Assembly: GCA_037969175.1 (NCBI GenBank)
Contig: JBBKWX010000109.1
Span: 1-18,966, forward strand
Length of the DNA stretch: 18,966 bases
From: JBBKWX01 sp037969175
Lineage (GTDB): Bacteria > Bacteroidota > Bacteroidia > AKYH767-A > JBBKVM01
Reading direction: 5' to 3'
Shown here: piece after piece, positions 6,763-13,787 of the stretch
How the letters are laid out: each line of letters opens with the position of its first letter
Position numbering within the stretch: position 1 is the first letter of the stretch
Position numbers and translations under genes: made by a program
The notes under the pieces: model-generated
Database searches by the model: none
Seen by the model: only the letters and a program-made list of their open reading frames with translations
What the model was told of the DNA's origin: nothing

Positions 6763-7620
6763 TTGAATGATAAAATAAACATAGTAGAGTGCCCACGGGA
6801 TGCTATGCAGGGTTTGCATAATTTCATTCCAACTGCCACGAAAATCAACTATATCAATTTATTATTGGAGGTTGGTTTTGATTGTATTGATTTTGGAAGT
6901 TTTGTTTCTCCCAAGGCAATTCCTCAATTAGCAGATACAGCTGGAGTGCTCTCAGGTTTAAAGTTAGAAAATTCTTCATCCGAATTATTATCTATTGTAG
7001 CCAATAAAAGAGGTATTGATGAAGCAGTAACTCATTCAAAAATAAAACATCTAGGTTTCCCATTTTCAATTTCTGAAACGTTTCAACAAAGAAACACTAA
7101 CAGTAGCATTGAAAATTCAATGGAAACAGTGCATTATCTGATTCAGGAATGTCAATCACATGATAAGAATGCCGTAATATATCTAAGCATGTGTTTTGGA
7201 AATCCATACGGGGATGAGTGGTCACCCGTATTGGTTAAAGATTGGGTCATTGCCATGAATAAGTTAGGCGTAAAAACGATTTCCCTTGCTGATACTGTTG
7301 GTTTAGCTTCACCTGAATTAATAGGTTCAGTCTTTAATGAAGTATTACAAGTTCAGGGTGATGCAGTTATCGGAGCTCATTTGCACAGTACGCATGACGA
7401 AGCTGAATCAAAAATTGAAGCAGCTTATGAAGCGGGTTGCAGAAGATTTGATACAGCAATGAAGGGGTTCGGAGGTTGTCCGATGGCAAAAGATGATCTG
7501 GTTGGAAATATTGCTACTGAGGTATTACTTGCTTTTCTAGACAAAAGAGGGATTCATCAAAATTTTGATAGACTAAAATTTCTTCAATCTATGGAAGAAG
7601 CTGTTAGAATTATGAGTTAG
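6763..7620 (+). CDS. Hydroxymethylglutaryl-CoA lyase-like protein
   Basis: A DRE-TIM-type (HMGL-like) aldolase of 285 residues. HMG-CoA lyase splits HMG-CoA to acetoacetate and acetyl-CoA, the last step of leucine breakdown. Family sites are present: Arg12-Asp13 (CPRDAMQ), SFVSPK (46-51), Asp177 in LADTVG, metal ligands His206 and His208 (AHLHST), the catalytic-loop Cys239 in GFGGCPMAKDD, and Asn249 in GNIATE. The position of human Glu72, just before the SFVSPK motif, appears as Asp43. The start is TTG; an in-frame stop at 6751-6753 leaves only 9 nt of room upstream, and the neighbouring ATG is out of frame. It is not next to other leucine-catabolism genes. A sister aldolase activity on a related acyl-CoA is possible. 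Confidence 0.85.
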   Translation: MNDKINIVECPRDAMQGLHNFIPTATKINYINLLLEVGFDCIDFGSFVSPKAIPQLADTAGVLSGLKLENSSSELLSIVANKRGIDEAVTHSKIKHLGFPFSISETFQQRNTNSSIENSMETVHYLIQECQSHDKNAVIYLSMCFGNPYGDEWSPVLVKDWVIAMNKLGVKTISLADTVGLASPELIGSVFNEVLQVQGDAVIGAHLHSTHDEAESKIEAAYEAGCRRFDTAMKGFGGCPMAKDDLVGNIATEVLLAFLDKRGIHQNFDRLKFLQSMEEAVRIMS

Positions 7621-7684
7621 TTAGTAAATGGAACAATTCTTGTCCTTTATCGTTATATTAAAATTGCCTAATCAGAAAATAAAG

Positions 7685-9538
7685 ATGGATTCAAGCTTTA
7701 GCTTATTGTACAGGAATTATCGACCTCTATTATTGATATTACTTTTTGGATTGTTTTCATCTTTTGTAGCGAATGCTCAAAGAGATGGAAGAATGGAAAT
7801 CCTTGGGCAGGTAAAAAAAGACAACAAAAACTTAAGTGGAGCTACTGTTAAGATCTTTAAGGATAAAGAATTGGTCGAGACCCTGTTTTCTGAAAAAAAC
7901 GGGAAGTTCAAGGTAAATCTTGATCTAAATCATGAGTATACTATTGCTGTTGGAGGTGAAGGATTGGTAAGTAAATCCATTTATGTTTCAACCCGAGTTC
8001 CTGAAAAAGGCAAAGCTATTATCTATTCATATCCTTTCAATGTCGATTTGTTTGATGATGTCCATGGATTGGGTGAGTCAGAAATATTTACAAAGCCGGT
8101 AGGTAAAATAACCTTTAATGATAGTTATGAAGACTTTATTCATGATAAAATATACACCGACAAAGTAAAAGTGGAAATAGACCAGGTAAAAGCTGAAGTT
8201 GAAGAAAAGGCAAGAAAAGAAGCATTAGCTAAATCCAGACTTGAAGCTGAAGCAAGAGCTAAACTTGAAGCTGAAGAAAAAGCAAGACTTGCAGCCGAAG
8301 CAAAAGCGAAGCTGGAATCTGAGGAAAAAAGCAGACTCTTAGCTGTAGCATCTGCAAAAAGAGATGCAGAGGAAAAAGCAAAAAGAGACCTCGAAGAGAA
8401 AACCAGAAAAGAAGAAGCAGAAAAAGCAAGGCTTGAAGCTGAGCTAAAAGCCAAGAAGGATGCCGAAGACAAAGCCAAATTAGAAGCGGAATTAAAAGTT
8501 CAGAGGGAGGCAGCTGAAAAAGTCAGGCTCGAAGCTGAGCTAAAAGCCAAGAAGGATGCTGAGGATAAAGCCAGACTGGAAGCAGAATTGAAAGCAAAGA
8601 AAGATGCTGAAGATAAAGCCAGACTAGAAGCAGAATTGAAAGCAAAGAAAGATGCTGAAGAAAAAGCCAGATTAGAGGCTGAATTAAAAGCTAAAAAGGA
8701 TGCTGAAGACAAAGCTAAACTTGAAGCTGAATTGAAAGCTAAGAAAGAAGCTGAGCATAAAGCTAGGATTGAAGCAGAATTGAAAGCAAAGAAAGAAGCT
8801 GAGGATAAAGCCAGACTTGAAGCAGATTTGAAAGTTAAGAGAGATGCAGAAGAAAAAGCCAGACTCGAAGCAGAATTGAAAGCTAAGAAAGATGCTGAAG
8901 AAAAAGCCAAGCTGGAAGCTGAATTGAAAGCTAAGAGGGATGCAGAAGAAAAAGCCAAGCTGGAAGCTGAGTTGAAAGCTAAGAAGGAAGCTGATGAAAA
9001 AGCTCGACTTGACGCTGAAATGCAAGCCAAACTAGCAGCAGATCAGAAAGCAAGGATTGAAGCGGAATTAAAGTCGAGAAAAGATGCTGAAGAACAAGCC
9101 AAAAAGGATGAACTGGCTCAAATAAAGCGGATTGAAGATGAAAAAGCGAAGAAGAGTGCCGATGAAAAAGCTGCAAAAGATGAAGAAGCACGTAAAGCGG
9201 CGCTAATACTTAAACAAAGACAAGAAAAAGATGCTGCGATCAGAGCTCAAAAAGAAGCTTTGGCACAGTCTCAAACTCAAAATTCTTCAGGATATACTTC
9301 ACAGGAATTACCTAAATTCGATATTGAAGTTTATCCCGAAGGCGTAACCGAAGAAACTATAGTAGAACCTAACAGAACTCTTTATAAATCAGTGGTTAAG
9401 TTTGATATAAATAAGTTGGTGTATTATAAGGTTGTTTATGGATGGGGTGGGGTATTCTACTTTAAGAATGATCAAAGTATTTCAGAAGGTATACACACAC
9501 TTGAACTCAAGAAATGGAAGACCCAAGTCAAAAACTAA
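7685..9538 (+). CDS. Exported coiled-coil repeat protein with carboxypeptidase-regulatory-like domain
   Basis: Not a recognised named protein. The frame opens at 7628, but the ATG at 7685 gives a clean signal peptide (basic start, hydrophobic core, cut near ANA before Gln) and is preferred: 617 residues. Numbering from 7628: a beta-sandwich of the carboxypeptidase-regulatory type (about 57-125), a linker to 178, a Lys/Glu/Ala-rich helix (about 178-550) with fourteen near-identical 16-residue repeats at 266-489, a short Ser/Gln-rich hinge, and a compact C-terminal domain (about 563-636) rich in Tyr/Trp/Phe (YYKVVYGWGGVFYF). The long helix resembles TolA-like spacers in composition only; homology is not implied. 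It probably spans part of the periplasm between two small end domains (inference). Confidence 0.8.
   Translation: MDSSFSLLYRNYRPLLLILLFGLFSSFVANAQRDGRMEILGQVKKDNKNLSGATVKIFKDKELVETLFSEKNGKFKVNLDLNHEYTIAVGGEGLVSKSIYVSTRVPEKGKAIIYSYPFNVDLFDDVHGLGESEIFTKPVGKITFNDSYEDFIHDKIYTDKVKVEIDQVKAEVEEKARKEALAKSRLEAEARAKLEAEEKARLAAEAKAKLESEEKSRLLAVASAKRDAEEKAKRDLEEKTRKEEAEKARLEAELKAKKDAEDKAKLEAELKVQREAAEKVRLEAELKAKKDAEDKARLEAELKAKKDAEDKARLEAELKAKKDAEEKARLEAELKAKKDAEDKAKLEAELKAKKEAEHKARIEAELKAKKEAEDKARLEADLKVKRDAEEKARLEAELKAKKDAEEKAKLEAELKAKRDAEEKAKLEAELKAKKEADEKARLDAEMQAKLAADQKARIEAELKSRKDAEEQAKKDELAQIKRIEDEKAKKSADEKAAKDEEARKAALILKQRQEKDAAIRAQKEALAQSQTQNSSGYTSQELPKFDIEVYPEGVTEETIVEPNRTLYKSVVKFDINKLVYYKVVYGWGGVFYFKNDQSISEGIHTLELKKWKTQVKN
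8423..9094 (+). repeat. Fourteen tandem 48-bp repeats inside a coding region
   Basis: Fourteen in-frame copies of a 48-bp unit coding for KARLEAELKAKKDAED and close variants (Arg/Lys at position 3, Asp/Glu at 13 and 16). Three more degenerate units precede it from 8279. A 16-residue period does not fit a whole number of heptads, so a right-handed or single-helix arrangement, or a mixed hendecad pattern, is likely. Copy number may vary between strains. Confidence 0.9.
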
Positions 9539-9551
9539 AAGTTTAAATCTC

Positions 9552-9590
9552 AAAAAAAAAGGCCGGTCATTTAAGATCGGCCTTTTCTGT
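9552..9590. terminator. Bidirectional terminator between convergent genes
   Basis: GGCCGGTC (9561-9568) pairs with GATCGGCC (9575-9582) with one G-T wobble, flanked by nine A on the left and TTTT on the right. It can stop transcription of the coiled-coil gene from the left and of the DUF6580 gene from the right. Confidence 0.85.
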
Positions 9591-9605
9591 TTATAATCCT
9601 TTAAG

Positions 9606-10124
9606 TTATTTGGCTAAAAGTGGAAAACGGTTAACTGCAAAATAATGTATTCCAAATATAGTAGCTGTAAAGAAAAGGTCTCCAGCTAGACTATTCCAAA
9701 AGAAAGGTATTGCAGCTACATATGAAGCTATCAATCCGGATAAATTGTTAGGGTAAATCATACTTCCTGCCCAAACAGCTGCATTTGTGATAATAAAGAA
9801 TAGGAGTGAGGCTCCGAGTGCACCTGAGACAAGTCTAGGCAAGGTATATCCCTTTTGAACCCACATGCCGATTCCAACCACCAAAGTCATACTAAAATAT
9901 ACGGCTAACATACTCGAATGAAACCCAATTATCAGGTCGGTAATAAATAGGATGACCAAAGGAATCAAAATTGCCAATTTCTTATTTGACATCTGAGAAC
10001 CTGCGAACAAAGATACAGCAGCTACTGCTGTAAAATTCGGTGGATGGGGGAGAAAGCGACTAGCAATCCCGATCAATATTAAACTTATTAAGAATGTGTT
10101 TCTATTTGTATTTTCTACGGTCAT
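9606..10124 (-). CDS. DUF6580-type integral membrane protein
   Basis: A 172-residue inner-membrane protein with about five hydrophobic helices. The opening segment SRFLPHPPNFTAVAAVSLFAGS is the hallmark of the DUF6580 family, which resembles the substrate-binding S components of ECF-type vitamin and metal transporters; function is not established. The frame extends to a TTG at 10148, but that codon is inside an exact -7 promoter box (TACCTTTG, 10153 to 10146), so the ATG at 10124 is the better start. No ECF ATPase or T component lies next to it. It ends against a bidirectional terminator and is a single-gene unit. Confidence 0.75.
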   Translation of the reverse strand: MTVENTNRNTFLISLILIGIASRFLPHPPNFTAVAAVSLFAGSQMSNKKLAILIPLVILFITDLIIGFHSSMLAVYFSMTLVVGIGMWVQKGYTLPRLVSGALGASLLFFIITNAAVWAGSMIYPNNLSGLIASYVAAIPFFWNSLAGDLFFTATIFGIHYFAVNRFPLLAK

Positions 10125-10145
10125 AAGGTGTTTTTTTCGAATATT

Positions 10146-10153
10146 CAAAGGTA
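10146..10153 (-). promoter_or_regulatory. Candidate -7 box of the DUF6580 gene
   Basis: TACCTTTG on the minus strand is an exact TAnnTTTG match. It predicts transcription starting near 10140, about 16 nt before the ATG at 10124, and rules against the TTG start it overlaps. No clear -33 TTG is seen; one arm of an inverted repeat (10165-10170) lies just upstream. Confidence 0.45.
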
Positions 10154-10346
10154 ATCAAAAATACAGCTATTTATGGAAATTCTGCGTAAATGGCACCGAA
10201 TCAGGTCGCCAAATTAAATTCGGTTATAACTATAGCTCACAGATAGTCAATGATATATATTGCTTAGTTAAGTGAATAATTTAGAGATAGAAAAAAAATG
10301 TTCCCTCAAAGAAGAGTAATAGCCAAATTTAATATTGCATTGACCT
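10154..10346. other. Intergenic gap with nested inverted repeats, no gene seen
   Basis: This stretch sits upstream of the DUF6580 gene and downstream of the thioredoxin-like gene. Two nested inverted repeats share one axis: outer AGCTAT (10165-10170) with ATAGCT (10232-10237), and inner ACCGAAT (10195-10201) with ATTCGGT (10218-10224). No B12-box or other known riboswitch core was recognised. A 23-codon ATG frame (10298-10369) follows an A-rich stretch but has no other support. The rest is A+T-rich and featureless to my eye. Confidence 0.4.
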
Positions 10347-10378
10347 ATACCGTATTAATTACCATTTAGATACGGTAT
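10347..10378 (-). terminator. Hairpin directly after the thioredoxin-like gene
   Basis: A perfect 9-bp stem, ATACCGTAT (10347-10355) with ATACGGTAT (10370-10378), and a 14-nt loop, starts at the base right after the stop codon of the minus-strand gene. The T-run expected after it on that strand is missing, so it may be an RNA 3'-end stabiliser or a protein site instead of an intrinsic terminator. Confidence 0.45.
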
Positions 10379-11788
10379 TTAATTAACTTGTTTCTCTATT
10401 TGATTTAGGACATCTTGGATTTGTTCAACATTGATCTTCTTTGCCAATATGATCTTATTCTTATCAAGCAAAAAAACTTGAGGCGTTGATTTGATATCGA
10501 AATCACTTCTAAACGTATTCTTCAATTCAAGATCGGCTACATTGATCCATTTTAGATCATTTTCTTTTATAAAGCTTTTCCATTTTTCTACTTCGATTTC
10601 TGTGCAGACAGCATACACTTCTAAACCTCTTGACTTTAGTTCATTATACTGAGCTCTGAGTACCGGTGTTTCCTTTTTGCAATGGCTGCAATCAGGATCC
10701 CAAAAATACAAGAGGGTATATTTGGATTTCAGATCATATAATGATTTTGGTTGTCCATTTTCATCCTTCAATATTAGATTCTTTACTTGCTTACCTATAA
10801 GTAAAGGTCTGAGTTCATTGGCTCTGTTTGTGATTCTGTATAATTGATCGGATTCCAGCCATGGTGTTTGATCTGCTGTATAATATTTATCAACCATGTG
10901 AACAAAAACCGCATCCATTCCCATCATTTTAGATGTCTCGTAATTGTATGTGATCCAATGCACGCAAAATTTGAAGATCTCCGGGTTTGCACGAGCTTTT
11001 GAAACAATTACATCAACGCTGATATTTATTGAGTCCGGAATTTGTGGTGTAAGGCTGGTTAAGTAATAATTTATCTTGTTAAAGAAAATAGGAGATCTCA
11101 ATATTCTCTCATCTGAAAAGTCCAAATGATCAAAGTAATGTTCCTTGTAATATTTGTAGGCAAAAAGTGTATCATTCTTTGAAGCCGGAATAGTGTCTCT
11201 ATCCGGAATAACAGGTTCTACTGAATTCTTGAAAATAGCTGTCAACAAGCCTTTCGGGTCCTGTTTTTCTATATTTTGTTTGTAGGCCTTAACTTCAACA
11301 TCAATATTATTTATTTTTTTTCGGTAATGGTCAATAGAATCTTTAGTGTTTGTTTGAGTAAATCTGTCGTAAGCCATTTTTAATGGGGCAGTCTCAGCTT
11401 GCTTTTTTGTTATAAATCTTAGATAATCATAAAAAACAACATTTTCCTTTGATCCTTTTACAACCATATTGTTATTAAGATCATTTATATCGGTTTCAAA
11501 AAGAATATTTTCAGAATCATTCAATAAGAATTCGAAATATCGTTTTCCGGGAAGGACTATTAAATAAACACCTTTAGGAAGGTCTTTATCCAAAGACTTA
11601 AAAGTGACTTTTCCTTCAGTATCCGCATATGAACTATCTTGAAGATACTGTTTATCACCATAATAGTTGCCTAAATAGCAGAGTGAGTCCTTAAGGCCAT
11701 TAATCTTAACAGTGAAATTATATCCTTTTGCCTCAGAACTAAATGATGCAACCAGTAGAGTTAAAATGAATAAAAGATGCTTATACAT
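10379..11788 (-). CDS. Exported TlpA-like thioredoxin-fold protein with DUF4369/DUF5106-type N-terminal region
   Basis: A 469-residue exported protein of a family common in Bacteroidota. It has a signal peptide (1-20), a beta-rich DUF4369-like domain (about 22-115), a long helical DUF5106-like region (about 120-325; the ITYNYETSKMMGMDAVFVHMVDKYY stretch is typical), and a C-terminal TlpA/AhpC-type thioredoxin domain (about 330-469). The redox motif is Cys367-Ser-His-Cys370 in FWDPDCSHCKKETP, and the cis-Pro is Pro436 (STPQVFLLD). It probably reduces or isomerises disulfides of envelope proteins; the partner is unknown. It has no neighbour in the same direction within 250 nt, so it is probably transcribed alone, with an upstream gap of 92 nt shared with a divergent operon. 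Confidence 0.88.
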   Translation of the reverse strand: MYKHLLFILTLLVASFSSEAKGYNFTVKINGLKDSLCYLGNYYGDKQYLQDSSYADTEGKVTFKSLDKDLPKGVYLIVLPGKRYFEFLLNDSENILFETDINDLNNNMVVKGSKENVVFYDYLRFITKKQAETAPLKMAYDRFTQTNTKDSIDHYRKKINNIDVEVKAYKQNIEKQDPKGLLTAIFKNSVEPVIPDRDTIPASKNDTLFAYKYYKEHYFDHLDFSDERILRSPIFFNKINYYLTSLTPQIPDSINISVDVIVSKARANPEIFKFCVHWITYNYETSKMMGMDAVFVHMVDKYYTADQTPWLESDQLYRITNRANELRPLLIGKQVKNLILKDENGQPKSLYDLKSKYTLLYFWDPDCSHCKKETPVLRAQYNELKSRGLEVYAVCTEIEVEKWKSFIKENDLKWINVADLELKNTFRSDFDIKSTPQVFLLDKNKIILAKKINVEQIQDVLNQIEKQVN

Positions 11789-11840
11789 ATGTCAAATTAA
11801 GAGTGCTAAATTAATCATCCTCATGAAATCCACATGAATC

Positions 11841-11872
11841 TTTGCAAGCATTATAAAGGCTGCTTATCTTCG
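11841..11872 (+). promoter_or_regulatory. Candidate promoter of the membrane-protein/HemJ-like/dehalogenase-like operon
   Basis: TTTG (11841-11844), a 20-nt spacer, and TATCTTCG (11865-11872), one mismatch from TAnnTTTG. Predicted transcription start is within about 5 nt of the ATG at 11881, giving an almost leaderless mRNA. Confidence 0.4.
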
Positions 11873-11880
11873 GCCTTGAT

Positions 11881-12330
11881 ATGAATACTGTCTATGCTCA
11901 TTTGGTCCTGAATCATGCACCACTTTTTATCTTGATATTTAGCCTTGGACTACAAGTATACTATTTTCAAAATGGAAAAGAACAAGGATTCAGTAATGGC
12001 TTAAAATTAAATATCATCAATTTACTGCTCATATTTATGGTTTTGAGATCAGGCGAATTATCCGAAATAGCTCTGGATAAGATCCATAATATTGATCAAA
12101 TGAGGATTGATGTTCATAGTGAAATTGCATATAAGTCGTTCTATCTGCTTACTTTTCTGGGAATTTTATCTTTATTGAACTTAGCAATTTTTAAATATAG
12201 GGGTTCAATTCCAATATTTCTCAAGCTGATTCTTGTTTTAAGTAGTTTTGTTTCATTGATCATGATCTCATATACCGTGCATTTGGGTGCATTGATCAGA
12301 CACCCTGAAATTAGAGAGATATTCGGATGA
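11881..12330 (+). CDS. Small four-helix membrane protein with conserved-looking histidines
   Basis: A 149-residue inner-membrane protein with four hydrophobic stretches (about 10-28, 42-57, 85-105, 112-135). The opening HLVLNHAPLF and the closing VHLGALIRHPEI resemble small membrane proteins of Bacteroidota that are annotated as DUF2231-like, but I do not recognise it with certainty. Histidines at 7, 12, 79, 134 and 141 lie near helix ends, a layout that could hold heme b or a metal (inference). It overlaps the HemJ-like gene by 4 nt (ATGA), so the two products are likely made together and may work together. Confidence 0.8.
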   Translation: MNTVYAHLVLNHAPLFILIFSLGLQVYYFQNGKEQGFSNGLKLNIINLLLIFMVLRSGELSEIALDKIHNIDQMRIDVHSEIAYKSFYLLTFLGILSLLNLAIFKYRGSIPIFLKLILVLSSFVSLIMISYTVHLGALIRHPEIREIFG

Positions 12331-12851
12331 TATTATATTTAAAAGCGCTTCACATCATATTTGTAGTTACCTGGTTCGCTGGTTTGTTCTATATAGTTCG
12401 GCTTTTTATTTACCATGTTGAAGCCATGGATCGTGACGAGCCGGCACGAACTATTCTTATTGAGCAATTTTCATTGATGCAAAAGCGGTTGTGGTATGGA
12501 ATAACATGGCCATCCATGATTTTGACTCTGATTTTTGGCACTTGGCTATTAATTGAAATGGGAAACTATACCAGCAATTGGATATGGGTTAAACTTAGTT
12601 TAGTTTCCGGACTGGTAGTTTATCATTTTGCTTGTGGGCGGATCTTCAAAAAATTAATGGCAGGTAAATCTACTTACACTTCAAGTGGTCTAAGGATTTG
12701 GAATGAAGTAGCAACTTTGTTTCTAGTCAGTATAGTTTTCGTTGTAGTATTAAAAAGCACCTCAGAATACCTGACAGGTATATTTTCAATGATAGCTTTG
12801 GGAATGCTCTTGGCAGCCTCGATAAAGATATATGCAAAATACAGGAAGTGA
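12327..12851 (+). CDS. hemJ: HemJ/CopD-family membrane protein, probable protoporphyrinogen IX oxidase
   Basis: A 174-residue inner-membrane protein with four or five helices. The HemJ pattern is clear: ALHIIFVVTWFAGLFYIVRLFIYH (7-30, with His9, Arg25, His30), RLWYGITWPSMILTLIFG (54-71), WVKLSLVSGLVVYHFACGRIF (87-107, with Lys89 and His100) and the WNE of residues 125-127. HemJ oxidises protoporphyrinogen IX to protoporphyrin IX in heme synthesis and binds heme b. Some CopD-like relatives have other roles, so the gene name is probable, not certain. It is coupled by 4-nt overlap to the upstream membrane protein and by 20-nt overlap to the DUF167 gene. Confidence 0.78.
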   Translation: MILYLKALHIIFVVTWFAGLFYIVRLFIYHVEAMDRDEPARTILIEQFSLMQKRLWYGITWPSMILTLIFGTWLLIEMGNYTSNWIWVKLSLVSGLVVYHFACGRIFKKLMAGKSTYTSSGLRIWNEVATLFLVSIVFVVVLKSTSEYLTGIFSMIALGMLLAASIKIYAKYRK

Positions 12852-13122
12852 CGGTGTATATAGGATTTCAATAAAAGTACACCCCGGTAGCAAAGTAGAA
12901 AAATTGAGCTGGACTCAAGAAAATGTTTTAATAGTGAATTTACGTGCCCGGCCTGTGGATGGTGCTGCTAATGATTCTCTCATAAAAACACTCAGCAAAT
13001 TATTTAAAATCCCAAAATCTAGTTTTAGAATAATTCAAGGTAAAACTTCAAGATCTAAAGTAATTGAAGTCATTTCGAAGAAAAATGACATCTTTGAAAT
13101 ACTCAAGTTAATTAGCATATAA
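12832..13122 (+). CDS. DUF167 (YggU/UPF0235) family protein
   Basis: A 96-residue soluble protein of the DUF167 family, whose function is unknown. Family features are the opening beta strand with VHPGSKVEK (16-24), LRARPVDGAANDSLIKTLSKLFKIPKS (37-63), the family signature, and the IIQGKTSRSKVIEV strand (67-80). The ATG lies 20 nt inside the end of the HemJ-like gene, so translation is probably coupled; no better downstream start exists without losing the first strand. The dehalogenase-like gene follows after 11 nt. Confidence 0.9.
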   Translation: MQNTGSDGVYRISIKVHPGSKVEKLSWTQENVLIVNLRARPVDGAANDSLIKTLSKLFKIPKSSFRIIQGKTSRSKVIEVISKKNDIFEILKLISI

Positions 13123-13133
13123 ATCCTTTTCAA

Positions 13134-13787
13134 ATGTCTTTTAATAAGTTTATAAAACCACAAATCTCGGATCAGGAAATTCTTAAAAAGAGTGAAGAAC
13201 ATTTTCTTGAAATGCAACAAAGGAGAAGCATCAGAAATTTTGATACCAAACCAGTTGCCATTGAAGTAATAGAAAATATAGTCAAAACTGCAGGAACAGC
13301 TCCATCAGGGGCTAATAAACAGCCATGGACTTTTGTGGTAGTGTCTGACCCGCTTATGAAAAAGCAGATTCGAATTGCTGCTGAGCAAGAGGAATATGAA
13401 AGCTATAATGGTAGAATGGGGGAGACTTGGTTGAAAGACCTTGAGCCTTTTGGGACAGATTGGCATAAGCCATTCCTGGAAGATGCACCTTATTTGATAA
13501 TAGTTTTTAAAAGGGTGTATGAATTCCTGGGAGAAAAGACATTCAATAATTATTATGTAAATGAAAGTGTTGGAATCGCTTGTGGAATGTTGATCACAGC
13601 AATTCATCATGCCGGATTACAAACCCTTACTCATACTCCCAGCCCGATGGCTTTTTTAACTAAAGTTTTGGACAGGCCTTCCAATGAAAGGCCATTTCTT
13701 GTCTTACCTGTTGGCCATGCTGCTAATAACGCAGAGGTTCCTGTCATATCAAAGAAAAGTTTGAATGAGATCATGGTCAGGATATAG
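13134..13787 (+). CDS. Nitroreductase-fold flavoprotein, iodotyrosine deiodinase-like
   Basis: A 217-residue FMN protein of the nitroreductase superfamily. FMN-binding elements are RRSIRNF (30-36), GTAPSGANKQPWTFVVV (54-70) and the LTHTPSP loop (165-171). Aligned by eye to human iodotyrosine deiodinase, the active-site lid keeps all three substrate-clamping residues: Glu87, Tyr91 and Lys112 match human Glu157, Tyr161 and Lys182, within the shared patterns YxxRMG, WxxDL and TxWxK. The general nitroreductases and BluB lack this lid triad. Bacterial members of this group reductively dehalogenate halotyrosines in vitro; the natural substrate in bacteria is not settled. It is the last gene of the 11881-13787 operon, and its stop codon touches that of the convergent DUF202 gene. 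Confidence 0.88.
   Translation: MSFNKFIKPQISDQEILKKSEEHFLEMQQRRSIRNFDTKPVAIEVIENIVKTAGTAPSGANKQPWTFVVVSDPLMKKQIRIAAEQEEYESYNGRMGETWLKDLEPFGTDWHKPFLEDAPYLIIVFKRVYEFLGEKTFNNYYVNESVGIACGMLITAIHHAGLQTLTHTPSPMAFLTKVLDRPSNERPFLVLPVGHAANNAEVPVISKKSLNEIMVRI

Noticed and set aside
7628..7684. Upstream ATG of the coiled-coil protein as the true start
   Set aside because: It would place 19 extra residues before a standard signal peptide; the ATG at 7685 fits better, though this is not proven.
8500..9030. Long minus-strand open frames rich in Ser/Ala/Phe opposite the repeat protein
   Set aside because: They are reverse-strand shadows of the Lys/Glu/Ala-rich 48-bp repeats; low complexity, no start context, no family.
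8423..9094. Regular repeats as a CRISPR array
   Set aside because: Repeats are contiguous, in frame, with no unique spacers, and no cas genes are near.
10154..10346. Riboswitch (for example cobalamin) upstream of the DUF6580 transporter-like gene
   Set aside because: The predicted transcript begins downstream of this region (near 10140), and no known riboswitch core was recognised.
10298..10369. A 23-codon plus-strand frame after an A-rich stretch
   Set aside because: Too short, no family, no promoter box, and ends in a hairpin region; not enough support for a gene.
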